Source: Mycolicibacterium sediminis (GTDB lineage Bacteria > Actinomycetota > Actinomycetes > Mycobacteriales > Mycobacteriaceae). Taken from it: DNA of 64,000 nt. The notes beneath the pieces were generated by a model. It was given only the letters and a program-made list of their open reading frames with translations. It was not told where the DNA came from and searched no databases. Positions 25,709 to 35,800 of the stretch are shown here, piece by piece. Position numbers and translations under genes: made by a program. Position 1 is the first letter of the stretch; each line of letters begins with the position of its first letter. The stretch spans positions 3,410,001-3,474,000 of the forward strand of contig NZ_AP022588.1 of the NCBI RefSeq assembly GCF_010731735.1, in the 5' to 3' direction.

Positions 25709-26596
25709 TCATCCGCGCTTGCTGGCCCGACGGAAGCCGATCGCCAGGGGAAGTGCGCACAGCAGCAGGATGCCGGCCGACCAGCCGAGCATCTCGAGGA
25801 ACGGCCGCATCACGGGACCGCCGATGGACAACCCGCGCATCGCCTCGATCGCACAGCTGACCGGCTGGTGCTCGACGACCGGCCGGATCCACTCCGGGTA
25901 CTGGGCCAGGGGGACGAAGCCGGTGCTGAAGAACATCAGCACCGCCCAGATGCCCTCGCTGAGTTCGACCATGACGGTGCTCGCCGCGTACAGGGACAGC
26001 GCGATCACCGCTCCGGTGAAGGCCAGTCCCAGGATGGTGGGGATGAGTACCCACAGCACCGCGGGCCCGACGCCCTGCTGGAACCGGAAGCCCAGGCCCA
26101 TGCCCACTCCCATGACGACCAGCGTCGTGAGGGTGATCCGGACGGCGTCGGCGGCGATCCGGGACAGCAGGCCGGCCGCCCGGTGCACGGGCAGCACCCA
26201 GAACCGCGCGAGCACACCGTCGGTCCGCTCGCGCATGAGGCTGATGCCGGTGACCATCGCCCCGGTCATCGCCCCCACCATGGCCATCAGGGGGACGCTT
26301 CCGTACAGCGCGGAGTCGCCCGTGACGGCCTTGATGTTGTCGCCCAGCACGATGTCCAGCGTGACGAGCAGGACGACGGGCATGACGAGCGACTCGACCA
26401 GGGTGGCGGTGTCGCGGATCCAGCGTCGCAGCACCCGGGCGGTCATCACCCAGGTGTGGGCGAAGAACCTGCGCGGTGAGTTCTCCCAGTGTCTGCGCAG
26501 CCGGTGCCTGCCGGACTGCCCCGCGTCGCTCCACGGGTCCGGAGGAATGACGTCGGCGTGGAGGCGGGCGTCGTGGATCGGTGTCACCGCGGCCAT
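25709..26596 (-). CDS. drrC: ABC-2 type permease, DrrC-like
   Basis: This 295-residue membrane protein is one of two permease subunits of the lipid exporter encoded beside phthiocerol synthase genes. It has about six hydrophobic segments and the ABC-2 motif around MRERTDGVLARFWVLP. The end LPLAIGFRRASKRG lies in the cytoplasm. The ATG at 26596 overlaps the drrB stop by one base (TGATG); the longer open frame beginning at 26689 is out-of-frame reading of drrB. With DrrA and DrrB it would help move the finished lipid towards the cell surface. In M. tuberculosis this needs MmpL7 as well, which is absent here. Confidence 0.9.
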   Translation of the reverse strand: MAAVTPIHDARLHADVIPPDPWSDAGQSGRHRLRRHWENSPRRFFAHTWVMTARVLRRWIRDTATLVESLVMPVVLLVTLDIVLGDNIKAVTGDSALYGSVPLMAMVGAMTGAMVTGISLMRERTDGVLARFWVLPVHRAAGLLSRIAADAVRITLTTLVVMGVGMGLGFRFQQGVGPAVLWVLIPTILGLAFTGAVIALSLYAASTVMVELSEGIWAVLMFFSTGFVPLAQYPEWIRPVVEHQPVSCAIEAMRGLSIGGPVMRPFLEMLGWSAGILLLCALPLAIGFRRASKRG

Positions 26597-27465
26597 CAGT
26601 TCCGCCTCGTGGATGCGCGAGCGTGTAGGACCAGGGTCACCGCGATGAGGCCGACGATCCACGCCAGCGCGGGTCCCACGTTGGCCCACGTCACCGTTCC
26701 CGGGACGTCGGCACTGTCACCCGCGAGCGCACGCAGCGCGTAGACGAACTGCGAGACCGGCTGATTCCGCACGAAGGGTTGGATCCACTCGGGGAAGCGT
26801 TCGACCGGCTGCATGCCGACCGACAGCAGCCCGAAGAACAACTGCGGCACCAGCATCACCGGGACGGTGGCCTCCGGATTCTCGTTGCTGACGCCGATGA
26901 GGTCGCCGAGCAGGGACAGTGCCACGCCGACCAGCAGCATCAGCGCGCAGAAGCCGACGGTGTGCAGCCAGCCGCCGTAGAACCGGAAGCCGATGACGTA
27001 GCCGCACACCAGCGCGGTCGCCAGCGCGATCACGCAGCGGTACGTACTGGCCGACATGCGTGACGCGAGCGGCGTCAGCGAGCCGATGGCCATGGCCTTG
27101 AAGCGCTTGTTGATGCCCTCGACCGAGTCGGTGGCCGACCGGAAGGCCGCCGACACCGCGGCGAAGGCGACGGCCTGCAGCGCGATCAGGGGCATCAGGT
27201 ATTGGCCGTAGCTCATACCGACCACGAACGCGCCCATGATGTTCTTGAGCGGGATGTAGTACCCGACGGTGAACATGATCGACGTGGCGATCTGCGTGAG
27301 GACTTCGCCGTTGCGCAGGGTGGGGGTGATGACCCGGATGGTCAGGACCCACCACTGCGTGGCGGTCGAGGTCGGCGGCCGATCACTGGTGGGGATCGCG
27401 TGGGACATCGCGTTCGACGTCGAGTCTGCCGCGCCCTCGGCGAGCCCGGCGGTGGCCGAGGTCAC
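26596..27465 (-). CDS. drrB: ABC-2 type permease, DrrB-like
   Basis: This 289-residue subunit has an N-terminal cytoplasmic arm of about 35 residues, then around six membrane segments. Typical features are YIPLKNIMGAFVVGMSYGQYLMPLIAL and the amphipathic region SATDSVEGINKRFKAM. The GTG at 27465 overlaps the drrA stop by four bases (GTGA), and its own stop overlaps the drrC start by one base. It pairs with DrrC to form the membrane channel powered by DrrA. The gene order drrA-drrB-drrC-papA5 after the last synthase is that of the M. tuberculosis dimycocerosate locus as I recall it. Confidence 0.9.
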   Translation of the reverse strand: MTSATAGLAEGAADSTSNAMSHAIPTSDRPPTSTATQWWVLTIRVITPTLRNGEVLTQIATSIMFTVGYYIPLKNIMGAFVVGMSYGQYLMPLIALQAVAFAAVSAAFRSATDSVEGINKRFKAMAIGSLTPLASRMSASTYRCVIALATALVCGYVIGFRFYGGWLHTVGFCALMLLVGVALSLLGDLIGVSNENPEATVPVMLVPQLFFGLLSVGMQPVERFPEWIQPFVRNQPVSQFVYALRALAGDSADVPGTVTWANVGPALAWIVGLIAVTLVLHARASTRRN

Positions 27466-28469
27466 GAGACTTCCTTCTCCTGCGTCGGCCGCCCTGCGGC
27501 CGACTCGGGGAACCGGACGGTGTTGCCACTGGTGAGCGACAGGAAGACCTCGTCGAGCGACGGACGTCGCAGAGCGATGTCGGACAGTTCGATGCCGGCC
27601 GCGTTCAGCCGGTGCAGCGCTTGGGCCAGGGTGTTGGCGCCGTCCGGCGCGGGCATCGAGATCTTGTTCGACTCCGCGGTGAGCGCGGCCCGGTTGCGTG
27701 CCGGGAGCAGCGGGCCCAGCGCGGCGACGGTGGCCCGCATGTCGTTGGCGCTGCGCGGCACGATCTCGCAGTAGGTCGCCCCGGTCCGTTCCTTGAGTTG
27801 GTCGGCGGTGCCCTCGGCGATGATCGTGCCGTGGTCGATGACCACGATGCGGTCGCTGAGCTGATCGGCCTCCTCGAGGTACTGGGTCGTCAGCAGGGTG
27901 GCGATGCCGGCCGCCTTGAACGCCGACACCAGATCCCAGATCGCTTGCCGGCTGCGGGGATCGAGGCCCGTCGTCGGCTCGTCGAGAAAGACGACCTGCG
28001 GGCGCACCACCAGACCGCAGGCGATGTCGATGCGCCTGCGCATGCCGCCCGAGTACGTGCTGACCTTGCGCGTCGAGGCCTCGACGAGGTCGAACTGCTC
28101 GAGCAGGTCGTCCGCCCTCGACCGTGCGACGGCCTTGCGGAGCCCCTGCAGGCGGCCGAACATGATCAGGTTCTCCCGACCCGTGAGCATGTCGTCGAGG
28201 GCGACGTGCTGGCCGGTCAGCATGATCGACTGGCGCACTCCCGCCGGGTCCTTGGCGACGTCGTGACCGGCTACCACCGCCCGCCCGCCGGACGGCGTGG
28301 TCAACGTGGACAGCATGTCGACCGTGGTGGTCTTGCCCGCGCCGTTGGGCCCGAGCAGTGCGAGCACCTCGCCGCGCGCCACCTCGAAGCTGATCCCGCG
28401 AACGGCCTCCACCGTTCCGAATGTCTTGCGCAGTCCCTCTACGGTGACTGCCGCCGTCGTGTCACGCAT
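27462..28469 (-). CDS. drrA: ABC transporter ATP-binding protein, DrrA-like
   Basis: This 335-residue ATPase drives the DrrBC lipid exporter. It has the Walker A motif GPNGAGKTT at about residues 39-47, the Q-loop in MLTGQH, and the signature YSGGMRRR. It also has Walker B VVFLDEPTTGLDPRS and an H-loop in LLTTQYLEEAD, where glutamine stands near the usual histidine. ATG at 28469 overlaps the upstream synthase gene by eight bases; a GTG at 28478 is an alternative giving three more residues. DrrA proteins were first known from anthracycline export, hence the name, but here the cargo is presumably the lipid. Confidence 0.92.
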   Translation of the reverse strand: MRDTTAAVTVEGLRKTFGTVEAVRGISFEVARGEVLALLGPNGAGKTTTVDMLSTLTTPSGGRAVVAGHDVAKDPAGVRQSIMLTGQHVALDDMLTGRENLIMFGRLQGLRKAVARSRADDLLEQFDLVEASTRKVSTYSGGMRRRIDIACGLVVRPQVVFLDEPTTGLDPRSRQAIWDLVSAFKAAGIATLLTTQYLEEADQLSDRIVVIDHGTIIAEGTADQLKERTGATYCEIVPRSANDMRATVAALGPLLPARNRAALTAESNKISMPAPDGANTLAQALHRLNAAGIELSDIALRRPSLDEVFLSLTSGNTVRFPESAAGRPTQEKEVS

Positions 28470-31400
28470 GCAGTTCACTGCCGATGTCAGGTGAGGACAA
28501 GTCGATGAGCTCCAATTCGTCGCCGGCGTCGAAGCCGGCCTGGGCCATCACGTCGATGACGAGATCGGCGAGGGCGGTGGGGAAGTGCGCGGAGAGCGCC
28601 TCTACGACGGCGGGCTCGATCCGGCCGGTGTCGTACCACCAGTCGAGATGGAGCACCCCCGCGGAACGGAACGCCCGCAACTCCAGTGCGTGACCAAGAC
28701 CCGGTGGTGCGTCCCGCACCGGCATCGCGGTGTCGGCGTCGAGGGCTACCGCGCTGTCCTCGGTGGGAGGCAGGTCGGGGATGGCGCCGGCGTGGGTGAA
28801 CAGGACGTCGGCGGGACGCGTGGCCGCGAGCTGCCGTGCGGTGGGCGCGAACACGTAGCGCAGCAGCCCGTAGCCGATGCCGTAGTGCGGCACGGCCGTC
28901 AACCCGTCGCGCACGCCGTCGAGGAGTTCGCGCGCCTCCATGCGTCGGTCACACGAGAGCGCCATCGGGAAGGTCGTGGTGATCGAGCCGACGGTGCGAC
29001 GCAGGTCGACGTCCGGCTTCAGCACCGACCGACCCTGACCTTCGACGTCGATGGTGGCGACCCCGTCCCCGAACTGGGACGCGAGGACGCGGCCGAGTGC
29101 GGCGAGCAGGACGTCACCCACGGGTATGCGCAGTTCGCGCCGCGCATCGTCGAGCCGTTCGGTGTCGAGGTCGGTGAGCACCGTCGAGATCCGGGCCAGG
29201 TCGTCGAGACCCGGCTTGCGGTCCGGTGCGCGTGCGACGTCGAGGGTGGCGCCCCCGGCGACACGCAGCCAGTAGTCGCGACTCTCGATCACGGCAGGGT
29301 GGGTGGCCAACGCGGCACAGCGCTGGGACCACTGCTCCCACGAGGTGGCCACGCGGGCCAGTTCGATCTCGTGGCCGGCGAGTCGCTGACCGAACGCGGT
29401 GAAGAGATCGCCGAGCAGGACGTCACGGGACGCGGCGTCACCGACCGTGCCGTGCAGGGACAGCACCAGGTGGCTCGACCCGTCGGACGGGTTCTGGACG
29501 AGGATGGCGTGCAACGGATCGGCGACGCCGTCGCCGGCACGGAGGTGCTCGTCGACGAGGTCCCGAACGGCCTGCCGCTCCTCGGGACTGCCCGGCGCCA
29601 GCCCCGCCGGCAGGGACGCGGTGGTCAGCGCGGTGAACTCTCCGGGCTCGACGACGCGCTGCTCCCACGTACCCGCTTGCTCGACCACCCGCACGCGGAG
29701 TGCGTCGTGGTGATCGACCACCGCGGCCAGGACGGCCCGGACGTGGTCGCTCGTCACGTGCGGTGCGAGGTTCAGCAGCAGAGGTATGCGCCACCGGTCC
29801 GGCTCGCGGAGTCCGTGCTCGAGGAACGCCACGACGTTCGGGGGGACCGGGGAATGACCGGAGTCGCCCGCGGTCTGCCTGGAGAGGCCACCCTCGTAGC
29901 GTGCGGTGAGCATCTTCGCGAGCCCACCGATCGTCTGGTTCTCGTAGACGTCCTGCGGCGTGAGGTCCAGGCCCTCGTTGGACGCGGTCATCGCCACGCT
30001 GATGGCGACCAGGGAGTCGCCACCGATGTCGAAGAAGTTGGCGCCCGCGTCGATGGTGCCGAGACCCAGGCACTGCGCCCAGATGCGCTGCAGCGTCGCC
30101 TCCATGTTGCCGACGCCGTCGACCGCGCCGGTGTGCGCGGCGGGCGCCGACGCGGGCGCGCCGCCGACGGTCGACCCGTTGCCCCAGGTGCCGGCACCGG
30201 CGTACTCGACCCAGTGGCGCTCACGCGCGAACGGGTACCCGGGCAGCGAGACCCGTTGCGGTGCGGTGTCTCCCGCCAGGGGAGACCAGTCGACCTCGAC
30301 GTCCGCCGACCACAGCGCTCCCAATCCGAGCAGGAAGACGTCCCGGTCGTTCCTCTCCTGCGCGTGGTGGCGCATGAGACGCACCGCACGGTGATCGGGG
30401 GACCACCGGGTGTGGCGGGCCGCCGACGAGGTGAGGGTGCCGCTCGGACCCACCTCGACGACGACGCGAGAGGGGTGCGACAGCAGCACGTCCAGCTCGT
30501 CGGCGAATCGCACGGTGGACCGGATCTGGGTGGCCCAGGTGGCCGGATCGGTCGCCTCGGCGGCGGTCATCCAGGTCCCGGTGACGTTGGACAGCAACGG
30601 GATCCGGGGCTCGTTCAGCGTCAGGCGGGACATGAAGGCACGGAACTCGGGCACCACCCCGTCCATCAGCCGGGAGTGGAAGGCGTGCGACGTCCGGACC
30701 CGGCGCGCGGAGATGCCGACCTGGGTCAGTCGCTCCTGGAAGGAGCGGATCGCGTCCTCGCTGCCGGCGACCACGCAACTACCGGGGTCGTTGACGGTGG
30801 CGAGATCGACGTCGTCGCCGATGTATTCGGCGATCTCCGCGTGGGACCGCGCCACCGCGACCATGACGCCGCGGGGCGCGGCGTGCATCAGACGGGCCCG
30901 CAGCGAGACCGCCTTGATCGCGGTCGGCAGGTCGAACACTCCGGCGAGCGTGGCTGCGACGTACTCGCCGACGCTGTGCCCGGCCAGGGCGTCCGGTACC
31001 ACGCCGTAGGACTCGAGCAGCTTGGCCAGCGCGTACTCCACGGAGAACAGCGCGGGCTGGGTGCGGTCGGTGCGCTCCAGGTTGGCCGCGGTGCCGTCGA
31101 AGACCTCCGCGCGGAGGTCGATGCCCAGTTCGGCGCCGAACCCTGCCGCGCACTCGTCGAAGTGGGCGGCGAACACCGGCTCGGAATCGTAGAGCCCACG
31201 TGCCATGCCGACGTGCTGTGCGCCCTGACCGGGGAACACGAAGGCCACCCGGTCCTCCTGGCCCTCGGTTCCCGACACTGCCTCGCCGACGAAGAAGTCG
31301 TCATGCTCGGCGCTTCCCAGAACCCGTGCTGCATCGGCTCGGTCGGCGACGACGGCCGCCATCCGCACGCGTTCCGTGCGGCGCTCGCGAAGGGTGTACG

Positions 31401-32886
31401 CCACGTCGGGCAGTGCGGGGGAGTCCCGTGGGTCGGACAGTTCGGCGGCGAGCGCGTGGCGCGCCTGGTCGATGCCGTCGGCGCTGCGCGCCGAGAGGAG
31501 CAGTACCGCGGGCTTGCCGGAGTCGCGGGCGGGAGGTGCCTGCGGCGCCTCTTCCAGCACGACGTGGACGTTGGTCCCGCCGACGCCGAACGAGCTGACA
31601 CCGGCGCGGCGCGGACCGTCCCAGGTCCAGTCGCGCAGTTCGCCGGCGACCTGGAAGGGGCCGCGGTCGAGGTGAAGTTCCGGGTTGGGGCTCGTGTAGT
31701 GCAGGGTCGGGGGGATGGCCGCGTGCTCGAGGCACAGGACGGCCTTGATCAGACCGGCGATGCCCGATGCCACCTCGAGGTGGCCGATGTTGGACTTCAC
31801 GGATCCGATGACGCAGGGCCCCTGGCGTGTCTCGGTGGACAGCTCGAAGGCCTGGCGCAGGCCCTCGATCTCGATGGGATCGCCGAGGGGAGTGCCCGTC
31901 CCGTGCGTCTCGACGTAGCTGATGGTGGAGGCGTCGACCTCGGCGATGGCGTGTGCCTCGGCGATGACCTCGGCCTGCCCGGCCGCATTGGGGGCGGCGT
32001 AGTTCATCTTCGTCGAACCGTCGTTGTTGATCGCGGAGCCACGGATGACCGCGCGGATGCGGTCGCCGTCCTCGAGTGCGGCCTGAAGCGGCTTGAGCAC
32101 GACGATGGCGACGCCGCTGCCGAAGACGGTGCCGTCGGCGCGGACGTCGAACGGCCGGCAGTGACCGCTCGCCGACGCCATGGATCCCGGCTCGTGCCAG
32201 TACCCGACGTCGTGCGGTACGCGGATCGACGACGCGCCCGCAAGCGCGATCTCGGTCTCCCCGGACAGCAGGCTCTGGCAGGCCATGTGCACGGCGACCA
32301 ACGACGAGGAACATGCCGTCTGAACCGAGATCGCCGGTCCGCGAAGGTCGAACTGGTGGGCCACCCGGGTGGTGAGGTAGTCCTTGTCGTTCTGCATCGA
32401 CAGGTTGATCATGTCGAAGCTGGCGCCCTGGCCCATGATCCGGTGTGGATCGTGATGCGACATCAGGTTGTGCAGCAGGTAGCCGCTCGCCGAGCTGGTC
32501 CCGTAGACGCCGACGGTGCTCTCCAACGTCTTCGGGTCGAAACCGGCGTCCTCCAGTGCGTGCCACGCGCACTGCAGGAACTGCCGGTGCTGCGGGTCCA
32601 TCATCCTGGCGGCCTGCGGCGTGAAGCCGAAGAATTCGGCGTCGAACTCGTCGATGCCCTTCATCAGCGGCGCGCGCCTGACGTAGGCGGGGTTGGCCAG
32701 TGCGGCCTCGGTGACGCCTGCAGCGACGAGGTCGCGCTCGGACACTCCGACGATGGACTCGACGCCGTCGCGCAGGTTGCGCCAGAACTCCGAGAGCGAT
32801 TCGGCCCCGGGGAACTTGCCCGCCATGCCGACGACGGCGATCGCGTCGAGTGAGTCCAGTGACGAGGGCTCAGTGGTGCTACTCAC
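28462..32886 (-). CDS. ppsE: Terminal polyketide synthase module with condensation-type domain, PpsE-like
   Basis: This 1474-residue synthase makes the last extension without reduction. Its domains are ketosynthase (about 10-445, catalytic C192), acyltransferase (about 545-850, GHSVG with S638), acyl carrier (about 925-1000, S958 in GGDSL), and a condensation-like domain (about 1010-1440). This is the PpsE layout and the length is close. The acyltransferase has HAFH at 734-737, the malonyl-CoA-type motif. The condensation motif HHxxxDG is replaced by LHGTVGD (H1145). GTG at 32886 overlaps the preceding stop as GTGA; the longer open frame beginning at 33711 is shadow. Release probably involves TesA and PapA5. 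Confidence 0.9.
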   Translation of the reverse strand: MSSTTEPSSLDSLDAIAVVGMAGKFPGAESLSEFWRNLRDGVESIVGVSERDLVAAGVTEAALANPAYVRRAPLMKGIDEFDAEFFGFTPQAARMMDPQHRQFLQCAWHALEDAGFDPKTLESTVGVYGTSSASGYLLHNLMSHHDPHRIMGQGASFDMINLSMQNDKDYLTTRVAHQFDLRGPAISVQTACSSSLVAVHMACQSLLSGETEIALAGASSIRVPHDVGYWHEPGSMASASGHCRPFDVRADGTVFGSGVAIVVLKPLQAALEDGDRIRAVIRGSAINNDGSTKMNYAAPNAAGQAEVIAEAHAIAEVDASTISYVETHGTGTPLGDPIEIEGLRQAFELSTETRQGPCVIGSVKSNIGHLEVASGIAGLIKAVLCLEHAAIPPTLHYTSPNPELHLDRGPFQVAGELRDWTWDGPRRAGVSSFGVGGTNVHVVLEEAPQAPPARDSGKPAVLLLSARSADGIDQARHALAAELSDPRDSPALPDVAYTLRERRTERVRMAAVVADRADAARVLGSAEHDDFFVGEAVSGTEGQEDRVAFVFPGQGAQHVGMARGLYDSEPVFAAHFDECAAGFGAELGIDLRAEVFDGTAANLERTDRTQPALFSVEYALAKLLESYGVVPDALAGHSVGEYVAATLAGVFDLPTAIKAVSLRARLMHAAPRGVMVAVARSHAEIAEYIGDDVDLATVNDPGSCVVAGSEDAIRSFQERLTQVGISARRVRTSHAFHSRLMDGVVPEFRAFMSRLTLNEPRIPLLSNVTGTWMTAAEATDPATWATQIRSTVRFADELDVLLSHPSRVVVEVGPSGTLTSSAARHTRWSPDHRAVRLMRHHAQERNDRDVFLLGLGALWSADVEVDWSPLAGDTAPQRVSLPGYPFARERHWVEYAGAGTWGNGSTVGGAPASAPAAHTGAVDGVGNMEATLQRIWAQCLGLGTIDAGANFFDIGGDSLVAISVAMTASNEGLDLTPQDVYENQTIGGLAKMLTARYEGGLSRQTAGDSGHSPVPPNVVAFLEHGLREPDRWRIPLLLNLAPHVTSDHVRAVLAAVVDHHDALRVRVVEQAGTWEQRVVEPGEFTALTTASLPAGLAPGSPEERQAVRDLVDEHLRAGDGVADPLHAILVQNPSDGSSHLVLSLHGTVGDAASRDVLLGDLFTAFGQRLAGHEIELARVATSWEQWSQRCAALATHPAVIESRDYWLRVAGGATLDVARAPDRKPGLDDLARISTVLTDLDTERLDDARRELRIPVGDVLLAALGRVLASQFGDGVATIDVEGQGRSVLKPDVDLRRTVGSITTTFPMALSCDRRMEARELLDGVRDGLTAVPHYGIGYGLLRYVFAPTARQLAATRPADVLFTHAGAIPDLPPTEDSAVALDADTAMPVRDAPPGLGHALELRAFRSAGVLHLDWWYDTGRIEPAVVEALSAHFPTALADLVIDVMAQAGFDAGDELELIDLSSPDIGSELHA

Positions 32887-35800
32887 CCGTGCTGTCCTGC
32901 CTTTCGCCGCGATGCGGCACGTTGACGGGCCGTGGCGCGCTTGTGCGCCCGGTTCCGCAGGTCGTTGGGTCGTTCGTCGGCCTCGGGCGCGCCGAGTCCG
33001 AGCTGGCCGACGAGGTCGGCCGCCACGTCGCGTGCGGTGGCTCCCTGCAGCAGGAGTGCGACGGAGGGTTCCACTCCGAAGTCTGCGCGTGCGGCGTTCC
33101 TGATCCGGACCGCCATGAGCGAATCCATCCCGAGTTCGATGAGCGGCTGTTGTTCGCCGACCGCGGAGTGGTCGGAGTAGCCCATGATCGCCGAGATGCG
33201 TTCGCGCAGGCGGGTCATCACGACGGCGGTGACCTCGGAGGGGTCGACGTCGCTCAGTGCCGCCGCCCCCGCCCAGTCGGAGCCGGCGTCGAGCGAGTCG
33301 AGTTCGGCGACCATGCCCGCGAAGTAGCCGAGATCGCGGATCTCGGGGAATGCCGCCGCGGCACGGTCGAGGCGCAGGCGCGCCACGCCGACCCGGCCGA
33401 CGTCGGCGCCGACCAGGGCATCCATGGCCTCGAGTCCCTCGGCGGGACTGATCGGATCCAGCGCACCGAAGACCAGTGCCTGCGCGAGCCCGACCTCGGC
33501 CCACTGTCCCCAGTTGATGGTGGTGGCGGGCAGACCGTTCGCGCGCCGCCAGGCGACGAATGCGTCGAGCCAGGCGTTGGCGGACGCGTAGGCGGCCTGC
33601 CCCGGCGAACCGAAGAGCGACGCGACCGACGAGAAGGCGATCCACCAGTCCAGCGCATGGCTGGCCGTGGCCTCGTGCAGCCGCAGCGCGCCGGTGGCCT
33701 TGGGAGCCCACACCCGTTGCAGGTTCGGTCCGTTGAGCGCAGTCACCAGACCGTCGTCCAGGACGGCGGCGGCGTGCATGACGCCTCGCAGGGCCAACCC
33801 CGTCTGTTCGGCGGCCTCGACGAGCCGTTCGGCGGTACCCGCGGCGGCGATGTCGCCTGGGACGAAGACCACCTGGGCGCGGCTCTGCAGTTCTGCGAGG
33901 AGTTCGACCTGCTCGTCCGTCGGTCCGGAGCGGCCGTTGAGGACGACGCGACCCGCTCCGCGGTCGACCAGCCAGCGCGCGATCACGAGGCCGAGGCCAC
34001 CAAGTCCGCCGGTGAGGACGTAGGCGCCCTCGGCCCTGACGCCGTGTGCGCCGGCACCGTCGACGGCGCCCAGCTCGGCCCGCGACAGCCGCTGCACGTG
34101 GCGCCGTCCGCCGCGGTAGGCGATCACGTCATCGCTTCCCGGGGTGAGCAGTTCGGTGGTGAGCGCCGCCGCTGCGTCCGGGCCGCCGGTGTCGAGGTCG
34201 ACCAGGGTGGCGTGGACGTCGGGGTGTTCGTAGGCGATCACGCGGACCAGTCCGGTGAGCGCCGCGACGGCCGGATCGCCCTCCTCGCGGTCGGCGACGA
34301 CGAGGGCGCGCTGGGTGGCGAGCCACAGCCGCGGGGAGGCGCCGTGCCAGCCGCCGACGGTCGCGCGCAGGGTGGCTGCGATCGACGAGATCGTGCCGCG
34401 GATGCGGTCGAGTGCGGCGTCCGACGCCGCCGTGCCGGACGGTCCGACGAAGACGACGACGCCACGCGGTGGCAGGTCGGGGTCGGCCGCGGTCCTGGCG
34501 AAGGCGTCGATCACGGCGGACTCGTCGGACAGGCGTTCGGTGATGACCCGTTGGCGCGGTCCGGCGAAGGCCGTCGCGAAGTCGGCTGCCGCCGTGTCGG
34601 ACCCGTCCGACAGCAGCAACCAGCTGCCCGCGGGCGCAGCGTCGGCATCGCCGACGGCGTCGACGGGTGTCCACGTCGTGTCGAAGACCTTCTGCGACAA
34701 CGGCAGTGGTACGGTGCGCCGCTCGACGAGGCGTAGGTACACCCCGGTCACCTCGGCCGTGGGGGTGCCCTCGGCGTCCATGATCACGAGGTGGCCGATC
34801 TTGCCGCCGTCGTCGGTGTCGGAACTGCTGAGTTCCGCCCGGCAGCGGGCGTGCCTGCCGGGGTCGCCGAAGACGCGCATGGTCGCGAACGCGACCGGGA
34901 GGTAGGTGGCCTCGGCGGCGTCGGCGGCGGACTGGGTCGGCATCGCTGCCGCCAACGTCTGCAGCGCCGCGTCGAGCAGGACGGGATGGATGCGGAAACC
35001 CCGACTGGCCGTGGCCTCGTCGGGCAGCTCGATGTCGGCTTCGGCGGACGTCCCCGGCGTGCGGACGATCCGGGTCAGCGCTGCGAAGGCGCGATTGTGC
35101 TGTGCCCCGGTGCGGCGCAGCGCGGTGTAGAAGTCGCTGACCGGGACCTCGGTGCCGCTGTCGCTCGGCGCGACGGGTGCCGTGGCGGGCGGGGCGGTGG
35201 TGCGCGAGACGTGCGCGACGGCGTGCCGTGTCCAGTTGTCCCGTGCCGACCGGGAGTGGATCTCGACGCGGATCGTGTCGTCGGCGCCGCGGGTGAGCTG
35301 TGTGGTCACCCGGGTCTCGGCGTCGAGTGGCAGCATCTGCTCGACGTCCAGTCTCTCGACCGTGATGGCGACCGGTTCGACGGCGAGGGCTTCGCACCCC
35401 GCGGCGAGGGCCATCTCGGCGAAGCCGGCTGCGGGCAGCACGGGACGGCCGTGTACCTGATGATCGGCGAGCCAGCCCAGGACGTCGGTGCCGACGTCGG
35501 CCTGCCACAGGTGATCCCGTCCGTTCGGCAACTCGACGTGCCTGCCGAGCAGGGGATGGGAGCCGGCCAGCGTGCGGTCGACGGACCCGCTGCCGAGCCA
35601 GTAGCGGCGGTGCTGCCACGGCGTGGGCGGGACGTCGGCGAAGTGGCCGTCGGGCTGGTCGGCGCCTGCCCCGTCGGACCTCTGCGGCGGAGCGACCAGC
35701 GACAGCTGAGCGTGGAACGTCAGGGTGTCGTGCTCGTTGCGGCGCAGGGTGCCGGTGGCCAACCGGTCGCCGCGCGAGGGCGCGGCGTCGAGGCACTCGG

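Noticed and set aside
28585..32853. Open frame of 1422 codons on the plus strand, antisense to the PpsE-like gene
   Set aside because: It has no family motifs and a shadow-like Arg/Gly/Val composition. The opposite strand carries intact catalytic motifs in every domain.
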